Assembly: GCF_008369325.1 (NCBI RefSeq)
Contig: NZ_VOBI01000004.1
Location: forward strand, 1-64,000
DNA length: 64,000 nt
Source of the DNA: Pseudomonas sp. ANT_H12B
GTDB taxonomy: Bacteria; Pseudomonadota; Gammaproteobacteria; Pseudomonadales; Pseudomonadaceae
Direction: 5' to 3'
The notes beneath the pieces were generated by a model, which searched no databases, was not told the DNA's origin, and saw only the letters and a list, made by a program, of their open reading frames with translations. A program made the position numbers and the translations under genes. How positions within the stretch are numbered: position 1 is the first letter of the stretch; every line of letters starts with the position of its first letter. Positions 35,528-43,181 of this stretch are shown in pieces.

Positions 35528-36802
35528 TCAGGCCGACATCATCTTTTTCCACTGCTGGTAACCAGCGCGCATGCCGGTCTCGGCGCTCACATCGCTCACC
35601 CGCCCGTCTTCGGATTCCTTTTCACCCGGCAAGCCGCGGTTGAGCATGATCCACAGATCGGTGCCGGCACTGGCGCCACGCTGTACGCGCTCCCAGGCTT
35701 CGGAATCGTCCGGAGTGCCAAAACCCATCGGCCCCTGGAAGTGCTCATGCAGACGCAGGCGATAACGGTTGGCCACGGCCGGGCCACCGTCCATGGTGAT
35801 GACGGCGTGATGGATTTCGGTTTCGTTCACCGCGATCGGTTGCAGCACCCGGAAGAACGCCATGGAGCAGGCGATGTTCGGGAACAGGTTGAGGTTGAAG
35901 CCTGAACCACCGACCGCACGCACGATGCGACGGACCGATGCTTCGTCCTGGCCTTCGGCGCGCAACTGCGCGGCCAGGTCTTCGAAACGCTCCGGGATTG
36001 GCAGGTCGAGGTTGGCTTCCAGATCGACCAGGTCGGGGATCATCACCATCACGCTGTGGCCGTTGCCGAGGTCTTCGACGTAGCCCGGCCCTTTGACGAA
36101 GTCGAACAATTCCAGGGTCTGCTCATCCACGGACGACAGGAACGACTTGTGAACCAGCGGGAAGTGGTAGGCGTCGGTGGTGTTTTCCAGCTGGATCTTC
36201 CAGTTACCAGGGAAGCGGAAGCGGTGCTCGCCGCCCACCTTGACCGGGTAGCCGGCGCCCTGCTTCATGAACAGGTCGATCCATTTTTTCGCCGGGCCGA
36301 GGTAATCAACCAGCGGCTCGATATCGTCCTTGAAGGTGGCGAAAATCATGCCGTTGTATTCTTCGACACGCAGGCTGACCAAAGGCAGTTCGGCCTTGTC
36401 CAGGCAGTCGGCGTAGCTTTCCGGGTGCGGCACACCGCGCAGGCTGCCATCCAGGGCATAGCTCCAGCCGTGATAAGGGCAGACGAAACTGTTGGTCTTG
36501 CCCTTCTTGTGCTCGCACACCGTCGCGCCGCGATGGCGACAGCGGTTGAGCAGCACGTGCACATCCTTCTTGCGGTCACGCACGACGATCACCGGCTGTT
36601 TGCCGACGTAGGTGCTCTTGTAGCTGCCGGAGTCGGGAATCTCGCTGGCGTGGGCAACCCAGATCCAGGTGCTGTAGAAAATCTTCTCCAGCTCCTCGTC
36701 AAAGAGCTTCGCGTCGGTGTACAGCGAAGTGTGGACGCGGTCATGCAAGACCAGGTCGGCCGGACTGGTTTCCAGCGTTACAGTGTTTATCAGGTTATTC
36801 AC
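35528..36802 (-). CDS. iacC: IacC, Rieske oxygenase alpha subunit
   Basis: A 424-residue oxygenase large subunit starting at GTG with GAGGAG upstream. Rieske ligands are Cys88, His90, Cys108 and His111; iron ligands His213 and His218 with Asp210 (NTTDAYHFPLVH). In the iac scheme IacC/IacD with IacF converts 3-hydroxy-2-oxindole-3-acetate towards catechol. It is distinct from the two other Rieske alpha proteins in this window. Confidence 0.86.
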   Translation of the reverse strand: MNNLINTVTLETSPADLVLHDRVHTSLYTDAKLFDEELEKIFYSTWIWVAHASEIPDSGSYKSTYVGKQPVIVVRDRKKDVHVLLNRCRHRGATVCEHKKGKTNSFVCPYHGWSYALDGSLRGVPHPESYADCLDKAELPLVSLRVEEYNGMIFATFKDDIEPLVDYLGPAKKWIDLFMKQGAGYPVKVGGEHRFRFPGNWKIQLENTTDAYHFPLVHKSFLSSVDEQTLELFDFVKGPGYVEDLGNGHSVMVMIPDLVDLEANLDLPIPERFEDLAAQLRAEGQDEASVRRIVRAVGGSGFNLNLFPNIACSMAFFRVLQPIAVNETEIHHAVITMDGGPAVANRYRLRLHEHFQGPMGFGTPDDSEAWERVQRGASAGTDLWIMLNRGLPGEKESEDGRVSDVSAETGMRAGYQQWKKMMSA

Positions 36803-36849
36803 GATTACTCCTCGTCGGCGTGGCCCGCCGACTTTGATAATTCTGGGTA

Positions 36850-37380
36850 TTACTCGCCGGATTTACCGGGTACGGGCAAATGTGCGTCGCTGTTCCAGCT
36901 GTCCACCGGACGGCTGAACAGGTTCTCTGTCTGGAAGTGCGACATGCACCATTGCCCTTGCTCCCTGGCGAACCGCACGGTCAGGCGGGCGCTGTTGAGG
37001 TGCGAGGCACCCGAGGCAAAGGTCGAGGTCTGCAACATCACCCAACTGGCATCCGCGACATCGCCGCTGACCCGGATCAGTTCCGAGGTCAGGAAGTGCA
37101 CGTTCAGCGAAAAGTGCGCCGGTTCGATCATGTAGGTCGCAAACATCGCTTTGATCGCTGCGCGCCCGCGGTAACCGCCGAAGCTGTTCTGGTACTTGGC
37201 TCCCTTGCCTTCCCAGACCGCCTCGACGGTGAACAATCCGGCCAGTTCGTCGAGCGGGGAATCCACGCCCAGCTCGTCGCACAGGAACATGTAGCGGTTC
37301 ATGCAGGCGCGGATCGCGTTCTCGCTTTCCAGCTGCTCGAGCCGCTGCTCCAGTGCGCGCAAATGCTCTTGTGATGACAT
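36850..37380 (-). CDS. iacI: IacI, NTF2/SnoaL-like protein
   Basis: A 176-residue protein of the NTF2/SnoaL superfamily with an N-terminal coiled-coil helix (LRALEQRLEQLESENAIRAC) and a cone domain (LAGLFTVEAVWEGKG, FGGYRGRAAIKAMFATYM). IacI has been proposed to accelerate a late isomerisation or hydrolysis step. Position between iacB and iacC matches the known operon order. Confidence 0.8.
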   Translation of the reverse strand: MSSQEHLRALEQRLEQLESENAIRACMNRYMFLCDELGVDSPLDELAGLFTVEAVWEGKGAKYQNSFGGYRGRAAIKAMFATYMIEPAHFSLNVHFLTSELIRVSGDVADASWVMLQTSTFASGASHLNSARLTVRFAREQGQWCMSHFQTENLFSRPVDSWNSDAHLPVPGKSGE

Positions 37381-37396
37381 GGCGACTTCTCTCGAC

Positions 37397-37756
37397 TCAG
37401 CGCTGGATGATCAGTTCGCGACCGGTACGGGCCTCGACCTTGCAGTACTTCCAGAGTTTGTAAGGGCCATCGCCGACTTCCGTGGTGCGAAACAGATTGC
37501 ACGCGGCGTGGACGGTTTCGATATCTGGCACATCGGCCAGCAGATAAGTGGTCCAGGGCCAGCCAGCGGACGGGCCAACCATGCTCTGATCGTCGTCCAT
37601 GTTGCCCAGCACAGTGACGCCCGGCAGGTCGGCGATGCCGTTCCACATGGCGCCGAACGCGGCCCAGACTTCCAGCGCTTCGGGGCGCGGAGCATCGAAA
37701 AAGTTTTGGTTGATGCCAATGCAGAACAGGACTCGCAGCGCTTTTTTATCGGTCAT
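37397..37756 (-). CDS. iacB: IacB, small iac-operon protein
   Basis: A 119-residue protein without a well-understood domain; EDBP-like alpha-beta features include ALRVLFCIGINQNFF and WTTYLLADVPDIETVHAAC. It is recognised mainly by its place directly after the IacA-type gene and by size. ATG 37756 with GGTGA upstream is preferred over GTG 37768. Its biochemical role in auxin degradation is not clear to me. Confidence 0.75.
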   Translation of the reverse strand: MTDKKALRVLFCIGINQNFFDAPRPEALEVWAAFGAMWNGIADLPGVTVLGNMDDDQSMVGPSAGWPWTTYLLADVPDIETVHAACNLFRTTEVGDGPYKLWKYCKVEARTGRELIIQR

Positions 37757-37783
37757 GGGGTTCACCAATCAGTAGGAAAAAAA

Positions 37784-38956
37784 TTACAGGTAGCCAGGCA
37801 GCGGCTTGTTGCCGAAGAAGATTGCGCCCGCGTTCTGGTAGGTCATGTCGCCCATGAAGGCGTGCTGTGTAATGACTTGGGTGTCGTTGACGAAGCGCGA
37901 CAGCGGACTGGTGCGGTAGACCCCGCTCATGCCCGAAAGCATTTGCGCGGTGCGCGCAACATCGGCCGCAACGCGGGTGGCGTGGGTCGAGGACAAGCGC
38001 AGCATATTGGTCTGTTCGACACTCACCGGATCGCCGGCCAGTACGCTGGCCCAGGCATCGTCGATGGACTGGTAGAACCAAGAACGCGCGGCGCGCAGCG
38101 ACGCTTCGGCCTTGGCCATCTCGACTTGGGCCAGCGGCCGGTCGGACAACGACGGCGCACCGGTCACGGAGATTCGTCCACTGGCCATGCCGCTCAACTC
38201 ATCGAGTGCCGCGCGAGCAACGCCGAGGCCGACCACCGACAAGACTTGAGTGGCGAAAGACAGCGACGGGTAGCGGAAGAACGGTTCGTCAAGATTCGAC
38301 GGACCACCGCGCACGAAGGTCCACTCCTCCGGCACCACTACGCCTTCGACGACCACGTCATGGCTCCCGGTGCCGACCAGGCCAACGACGTTCCAGGTTT
38401 CCTCGATCTGCACTTTTTCCCGAGGCATCACCGCCAGGCGTGGCAGACCGAGCATCTCTCCGTTTTTCGGGCTGATGCCCACGCCGATCAGCGAGGCCCC
38501 CATGCAGCCACTGGAGAATTTCCAGCGCCCGTTGACCTCCAGGCCACCCTCGACAAAGGATGCAGGCTGCGGTGGGAAGATCCCGCCGGCGAACACCACG
38601 TCAGGCGAATCGGCATAGATTTTCTTGATGGTTTCCAGCGGCAGTGCCGCCAGGTAAACCGGGCTCATGCCGAAGCTGGCGACCCAACCGGCGGAGCCGT
38701 CGGCGATGGAAATATCTTCGACCATCTGGCAAAACTCGGCCGGCGAACGCTCGTCACCGCCGAAGCGTTTAGGCACCAGGGCCCGATAGACGCCGAGCTT
38801 GCGGAACTGCTCGATAACATCCTGAGAGATAAATTTTTGCTGGTCGAATTCTTCGTTCCGCGCACGCGCACGAATCTCGACCAGCAGTTTCTGAAACGCT
38901 TCATTCGCGGTGATCGGCACGCAGCGCTGGTGCTTCAGCTCGCTTGGCGCAGTCAT
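37784..38956 (-). CDS. iacA: IacA, acyl-CoA-dehydrogenase-like flavin monooxygenase (indole-3-acetate oxidation)
   Basis: A 390-residue flavoprotein of the acyl-CoA dehydrogenase/HpaH-like monooxygenase fold: FRKLGVYRALVPKRFGGDER, DISIADGSAGWVASFGMSP, SGCMGASLIGVG and the C-terminal helical bundle. In iac systems it adds oxygen to the indole ring of auxin, using reduced flavin from IacG, and also turns indole to indigo. GGAGAA 6 bases upstream selects ATG 38956. Confidence 0.84.
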   Translation of the reverse strand: MTAPSELKHQRCVPITANEAFQKLLVEIRARARNEEFDQQKFISQDVIEQFRKLGVYRALVPKRFGGDERSPAEFCQMVEDISIADGSAGWVASFGMSPVYLAALPLETIKKIYADSPDVVFAGGIFPPQPASFVEGGLEVNGRWKFSSGCMGASLIGVGISPKNGEMLGLPRLAVMPREKVQIEETWNVVGLVGTGSHDVVVEGVVVPEEWTFVRGGPSNLDEPFFRYPSLSFATQVLSVVGLGVARAALDELSGMASGRISVTGAPSLSDRPLAQVEMAKAEASLRAARSWFYQSIDDAWASVLAGDPVSVEQTNMLRLSSTHATRVAADVARTAQMLSGMSGVYRTSPLSRFVNDTQVITQHAFMGDMTYQNAGAIFFGNKPLPGYL

Positions 38957-38982
38957 GGGTTTCTCCATAGTAAGCATGACGA

Positions 38983-40095
38983 TTACTCTTCCAGGCGCCG
39001 AACCAGCTCGCGGGCGACTGCACACAGCAGTTCGTCCGCGCCATGGGCGGCAATAAGTTGAAGGCCTACCGGGAGTCCCGAAGCGCTTTCCAGAGGAATG
39101 CTCAGGGCCGGATGACCAGAAAGATTGAAAGCGCGCACCAGGGACGTCATGCCCAGGGCGGCGCGAGTGTCGGCCGCATCGGCGACCAGCAAGGGAAAGT
39201 CGGGCATGGTCGGCATGGCCAGAATCGGAGTGATGGCCAGGGCTGCATTCACTTCTGCGGTAAACGCGCGGCGGATGATTTCGGCCTCTTCAACGGACTC
39301 GGCAGAGGTCAAACTGGCGGCTCGCAGGCGGTCGGCAACATCGTTACCGACTCGACCGGTTTGCAGAAGATGGCCGCATGCTGCCCAAGTTTCGGCATTA
39401 ATGACCACCATTCCTGCACCATAAGCCGCCGACATGCCGGGCAGTGATTGCTCGACCAGCGTGAAGCGCGAACGGCCCAGGGCCTGGTTCACCACAGCGT
39501 GGATTTGTTCGTCGGCGTGTACCGCGACGACCCCAATAGAAAGATTTCCAGGCACCGATATCGACTGGAATGTCGGGTCGATGACGTGCATCGCGTCGAT
39601 CAAACAGTCCATATCCCGTGCCAGCGGCCCAACGCAATCGAGGGTGCTGTGCGCCGGCATGACACCCTGACGGCTGACACGCCCGAAGGTTGGCTTGAGA
39701 CCGAAAACACCACAGCACGCTGCTGGAATCCGCACCGAGCCACCGGTGTCAGTGCCCAACGCAAAGTCGCAAAGCCCCGCCGCCACTGCAGCCGCCGAAC
39801 CACTGGAAGAGCCACCGGGGATGTGACCCGGATAGCGCGGATTGGACGCTGTGCCGGTCCAGGCGTTGAGGCCGGTGGTGCCAAATGCCAATTCATGAAG
39901 ACTGGTTTTACCGGTGATCTGGCAGCCCGCATCCAAAACAGCCTGAACCACTTGTGCATGTTCGTCGGCTGCCGGTGCATCGGCCAGTGCGTGGCTTGAA
40001 GCACGGGTCGGGTAGCCCGCGATATCGATGGTGTCTTTCACCATGACCGAAAGACCACTCCCCCCTAAGGCTAAATCCTCGACAACGATCGACAT
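38983..40095 (-). CDS. iacH: IacH, amidase-signature hydrolase
   Basis: A 370-residue amidase-signature enzyme: catalytic Lys20 ([11 protein letters not shown]), Ser-rich loop [14 protein letters not shown] (94-107) and nucleophile Ser120 in [12 protein letters not shown]. It is shorter than GatA-type amidases (450+). In iac operons IacH is the first gene and may free indole-3-acetate from amide conjugates such as IAA-amino acids. ATG 40095 with AGG 8 bases upstream is preferred over ATG 40143. Preceded by a long AT-rich control region. Confidence 0.83.
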   Translation of the reverse strand: MSIVVEDLALGGSGLSVMVKDTIDIAGYPTRASSHALADAPAADEHAQVVQAVLDAGCQITGKTSLHELAFGTTGLNAWTGTASNPRYPGHIPGGSSSGSAAAVAAGLCDFALGTDTGGSVRIPAACCGVFGLKPTFGRVSRQGVMPAHSTLDCVGPLARDMDCLIDAMHVIDPTFQSISVPGNLSIGVVAVHADEQIHAVVNQALGRSRFTLVEQSLPGMSAAYGAGMVVINAETWAACGHLLQTGRVGNDVADRLRAASLTSAESVEEAEIIRRAFTAEVNAALAITPILAMPTMPDFPLLVADAADTRAALGMTSLVRAFNLSGHPALSIPLESASGLPVGLQLIAAHGADELLCAVARELVRRLEE

Positions 40096-40169
40096 GCTCT
40101 TTACCTGCTCGTTATGTGTCACCAGAACGGATGCCCTCGGCACGAAGGCCGGGGTGAATGCTTAAATCT

Positions 40170-40198
40170 AAAATCGTAATATTTACGTGAAATGTCAA
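40170..40198 (-). promoter_or_regulatory. Candidate iac promoter with palindromic operator
   Basis: On the minus strand TTGACA (40198-40193) is followed after 17 bases by GATTTT (40175-40170), a weak -10. The spacer contains the palindrome CGTAA-ATA-TTACG (40187-40175), well placed for a MarR-type repressor such as IacR to block polymerase. It lies about 75 bases before the iacH start. The promoter and operator are inferred from sequence only. Confidence 0.45.
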
Positions 40199-40516
40199 TT
40201 GAATTTTACCAAATAAAATAGTGTGTATTTTCGGTGCAACTTTCAGCCGAACGCACCGATGACGTGCAATTTGGTAACACCACAGCACAAGCCGCGCAAA
40301 TACCAATATTTTGATAAATACGTTAATTATCAATTAGTTATTACATATTTAAGCGAATACGATCGACGAAACATTTCGCAAAACTCATGGCTGAAGATTG
40401 CGCAGATATAAAAATAAAAAAATAAATACACAGTAAAAAATGGCGTGAATAACACATAAAAAAATCGCTATTTATTGATGTTTTTTAAGTTGTTTTTTTG
40501 TCATTTTTTCCCTTCC

Positions 40517-40530
40517 TTGATCCAGATCAA
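40517..40530. promoter_or_regulatory. Anr/FNR-type box
   Basis: TTGATCCAGATCAA is a perfect TTGAT-N4-ATCAA dyad, extended by CC/GG to 18 bases (40515-40532). This is the Anr (FNR) consensus of pseudomonads. It lies inside the AT-rich zone between iacH and the binding-protein gene at 40885, about 420 bases from either start, so which promoter it serves is unclear. No coding frame is supported between 40096 and 40884. Confidence 0.6.
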
Positions 40531-40677
40531 GGCCTTATTCGGTATGGCGTGGTGGGTATTTTTCGCCCGCCTGAAATCATCCCTGCCAGGCCATCGCAAC
40601 GCCTTGGCCGGATCGTCTTGTAATGCGTCGGCTGAAAGTCTGCGGTAACGGCGTTTTGCCATCTTTGGAAAATTTTC

Positions 40678-40693
40678 TGGCATGCAATCTGCT
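40678..40693 (+). promoter_or_regulatory. Candidate sigma-54 (RpoN) promoter for the second HAAT importer
   Basis: TGGCATGCAATCTGCT has GG (40679-40680) and GC (40691-40692) exactly ten bases apart and differs from the -24/-12 consensus TGGCACG-N4-TTGCT at only two positions. It points toward the binding-protein gene 192 bases downstream. It would need an enhancer-binding activator; none is encoded in the window. Confidence 0.5.
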
Positions 40694-40884
40694 TTTGCCC
40701 TGGTTGCCTTCGATCGATTACTCATGATCGACCGGTACCCACGCGCTCGGTAACACGTCATGGGGTGCCGCAGCAGTTCGCCAAATAAAAACAGGGCCGT
40801 ACCTTGGGCCGTACTCGCATCACATCGTGATCGGGGCGGCTGGCCATTAGCCTTTTGCAGCGTTGCAACTCTTCGGAGAAAGTC

Positions 40885-42036
40885 ATGCTTTTCAGAAAAG
40901 CCGTGTCCACGTTGTTGTTGAGTGCCGCCTGCGCCGCCGCCGCGCAGGCTGAAGTGAAAATCGGTGTCATTACCTCCTCCACCGGGCCGATCGCACTGGT
41001 CGGGCTGCCACAGAAAAACACCGTACCCTTGCTGCCGACCCAGGCCGGCGACCAGGCGGTGAAGTACATTTCTCTGGATGATGCGAGCGACCCGACCGCT
41101 ACAGTGAAGGCGTTGAAAAAGCTGATCGACGAAGAAAATGTCGATGCCATCATCGGCCCGAGCGGTTCGCCTAACGCCATGGGCGTGATCCAGTTCGTCG
41201 CCGAGGCTGGGGTGCCGTTGCTGGCACCGGTTGGCACCGCCGCGGTGGTGCTGCCCATGACCGAGCAGAAGAAATGGGTGTTCAAGACCACGCAGAACGA
41301 TGACCTGATCGCCAAGGCGCTGTTCGAACACATGGCCAAAAAAGGCGTCAAGACGCTCGGCTTTATGGGCACCAGCGACCCCTATGGCGAGAACTGGTCC
41401 AAGGTCATGGCCGGCCTGGCAGCGCAGCAAAACATCAAAGTCGTGGCCAACGAGCGCTTCCAGCGCCAGGACACTTCGGTCACCGGACAGAGCCTGAAAA
41501 TTCTCGCCGCCCGTCCTGACGCGGTGCTGGTCGCAGCGCCGGGGAGCTCGGCCGTGATGCCGCAGACCACCCTGTTCGATCAGGGCTATCGAGGTCAGGT
41601 CTACCAGACCCACGGCGCGGCACTGCAGGACTTTCTCAAGCTGGGCGGCAAGAAAGTCGAGGGCACCATCCTCGCTGCCAGCCTGATGCTGGTACTCGAT
41701 GAAATCCCGGACAGCCACCCCTCGAAGAAAATCGCCAGCGACTACACCGCAGCCTACGAAAAGCTCAACGGCAGCAAACCGGCGACCTTCGGCGGTAACA
41801 CTTTCGATGCCGGCCTGCTGTTACAGCAGGCGATCCCGATTGCGGCCAAGAAAGCCGCCCCCGGCACCCCCGAGTTCCGTGCAGCCCTACGTGATGCGCT
41901 TGAGCAAAGCCACGAACTGGCCGGCACCCAAGGTGTTTACAACATGACGCCGCAAGACCACAGCGGATTCGACGAACGCGGTCGCGAATTGATCGTGGTC
42001 AAGAACGGCAACTGGATGCTGTTGCACGACAACTGA
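40885..42036 (+). CDS. HAAT ABC binding protein (divergent to iac operon)
   Basis: A 383-residue LivK-type periplasmic binding protein with signal peptide MLFRKAVSTLLLSAACAAAA (cleavage near AQA-EV) and VKIGVITSSTGPIALVG, IIGPSGSPNAMG and TLGFMGTSDPYGENW. GGAGAA 6 bases upstream fixes ATG 40885. It is transcribed away from iacH and may bind indole-3-acetate or another aromatic acid, by context. It is clearly different from the ant-linked binding protein. Confidence 0.88.
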   Translation: MLFRKAVSTLLLSAACAAAAQAEVKIGVITSSTGPIALVGLPQKNTVPLLPTQAGDQAVKYISLDDASDPTATVKALKKLIDEENVDAIIGPSGSPNAMGVIQFVAEAGVPLLAPVGTAAVVLPMTEQKKWVFKTTQNDDLIAKALFEHMAKKGVKTLGFMGTSDPYGENWSKVMAGLAAQQNIKVVANERFQRQDTSVTGQSLKILAARPDAVLVAAPGSSAVMPQTTLFDQGYRGQVYQTHGAALQDFLKLGGKKVEGTILAASLMLVLDEIPDSHPSKKIASDYTAAYEKLNGSKPATFGGNTFDAGLLLQQAIPIAAKKAAPGTPEFRAALRDALEQSHELAGTQGVYNMTPQDHSGFDERGRELIVVKNGNWMLLHDN

Positions 42037-42143
42037 TCGAAACCCGGACGCACAGCCCGCTGCGCGCCCTGCCCGATTGCCGGCGAGTCGATCTGCGCCG
42101 GCAGGCGGGCCTGATATTCAATCTGTAGAAAAGAGCTCTCATT

Positions 42144-43181
42144 ATGAATTTCCAGATAGCCTTGCTGCTGGGCCAGGACGGTATGACCAACGGCGCGATC
42201 TATGCGCTGTTGGCCCTGTCGATCCTCCTGGTGTTCACCGTGACCCGGATCCTGTTGATCCCCCAGGGTGAATTCGTGACCTACGGCGCCTTGACCATGG
42301 CCACTTTGCAGAGTGGACACCCGACTGCTCTGGTCTGGCTGCTGCTCGGCCTGACGCTGATCGATTGCGCACTCGATGTGTGGGGTGCGGCACGTTCGAG
42401 CCAGGCGTTCCGTTTTCCCAAACGCATTCTCGTCAAGCTCGGCTATGCCGGGCTGATGGCCGTGCTGATCAATACCTTGCCGCTGGCCGATTTGCCAATG
42501 GCGGTCCAGGCGCTGCTGACACTGGCGTTGGTGGTTCCGCTGGGGCCGCAGATCTATCGTCTGGTGTTCCAGCCGATCGCCTCGGCCAGTTCGTTGGTCC
42601 TGCTGATTGTGTCGATAGCCGTGCACGTCAGCATGGTCGGTATTGCGCTGTTGCTGTTCGGCCCTGAAGGCGCCCGCACCCGACCGTTCTCCGAAGCCGG
42701 CCTGGAACTTGGCCCGGTCACCTTTAACAGCCAGACACTCTGGGTACTGGCGGTGTCCCTGGGGCTGATCGTCGGGCTGTACCTGTTCTTCGAGCGCACG
42801 CTCTATGGCAAGGCCTTGCGTGCCACCGCGGTCAACCGCATGGGCGCCCGGCTGATGGGTATTTCGCCGACCCTCGCGGGCAAGTCGACCTTCCTGCTCG
42901 CCGCGCTGATCGGCACGCTGTCGGGGATCCTGATCGCACCAATCACCACGCTGTATTTCGATTCCGGTTTCGTCATCAGCCTCAAAGGCTTTGTTGGCGC
43001 GATCATCGGCGGGCTGGTCAGCTATCCGGTCGCCGCGCTCGGCGCTCTGGCGGTGGGCCTGATCGAAGCATTCTCAATGTTCTGGGCCAGTACCTATAAA
43101 GAAATCATCGTGTTCACTCTCATTATTCCGTTCCTGCTTTGGCGTTCGTTCACCAGTCGTCATGTGGAGGAAGAAGAATGA
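42144..43181 (+). CDS. HAAT ABC permease, LivH type
   Basis: A 345-residue permease, longer than the ant-linked LivH homologue because of an insertion around residues 60-130 (WLLLGLTLIDCALDVWGAAR to LVVPLGPQIYRLVF). Core motifs GMTNGAIYALLALSILLVFTVTRILLIPQGEF and VGAIIGGLVSYPVAALGAL are split across the membrane segments. Its stop overlaps the start of the fused permease-ATPase gene. Confidence 0.88.
   Translation: MNFQIALLLGQDGMTNGAIYALLALSILLVFTVTRILLIPQGEFVTYGALTMATLQSGHPTALVWLLLGLTLIDCALDVWGAARSSQAFRFPKRILVKLGYAGLMAVLINTLPLADLPMAVQALLTLALVVPLGPQIYRLVFQPIASASSLVLLIVSIAVHVSMVGIALLLFGPEGARTRPFSEAGLELGPVTFNSQTLWVLAVSLGLIVGLYLFFERTLYGKALRATAVNRMGARLMGISPTLAGKSTFLLAALIGTLSGILIAPITTLYFDSGFVISLKGFVGAIIGGLVSYPVAALGALAVGLIEAFSMFWASTYKEIIVFTLIIPFLLWRSFTSRHVEEEE

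Noticed and set aside
37301..39061. A 586-codon open frame antisense to iacB and iacA
   Set aside because: It has no domain, no ribosome site, and lies entirely over well-supported iac genes; it is a G+C-driven shadow.
40501..41718. Long minus-strand frame across the importer promoter and binding-protein gene
   Set aside because: It crosses the Anr and sigma-54 sites and is antisense to a well-supported periplasmic binding protein; no domain was recognised.
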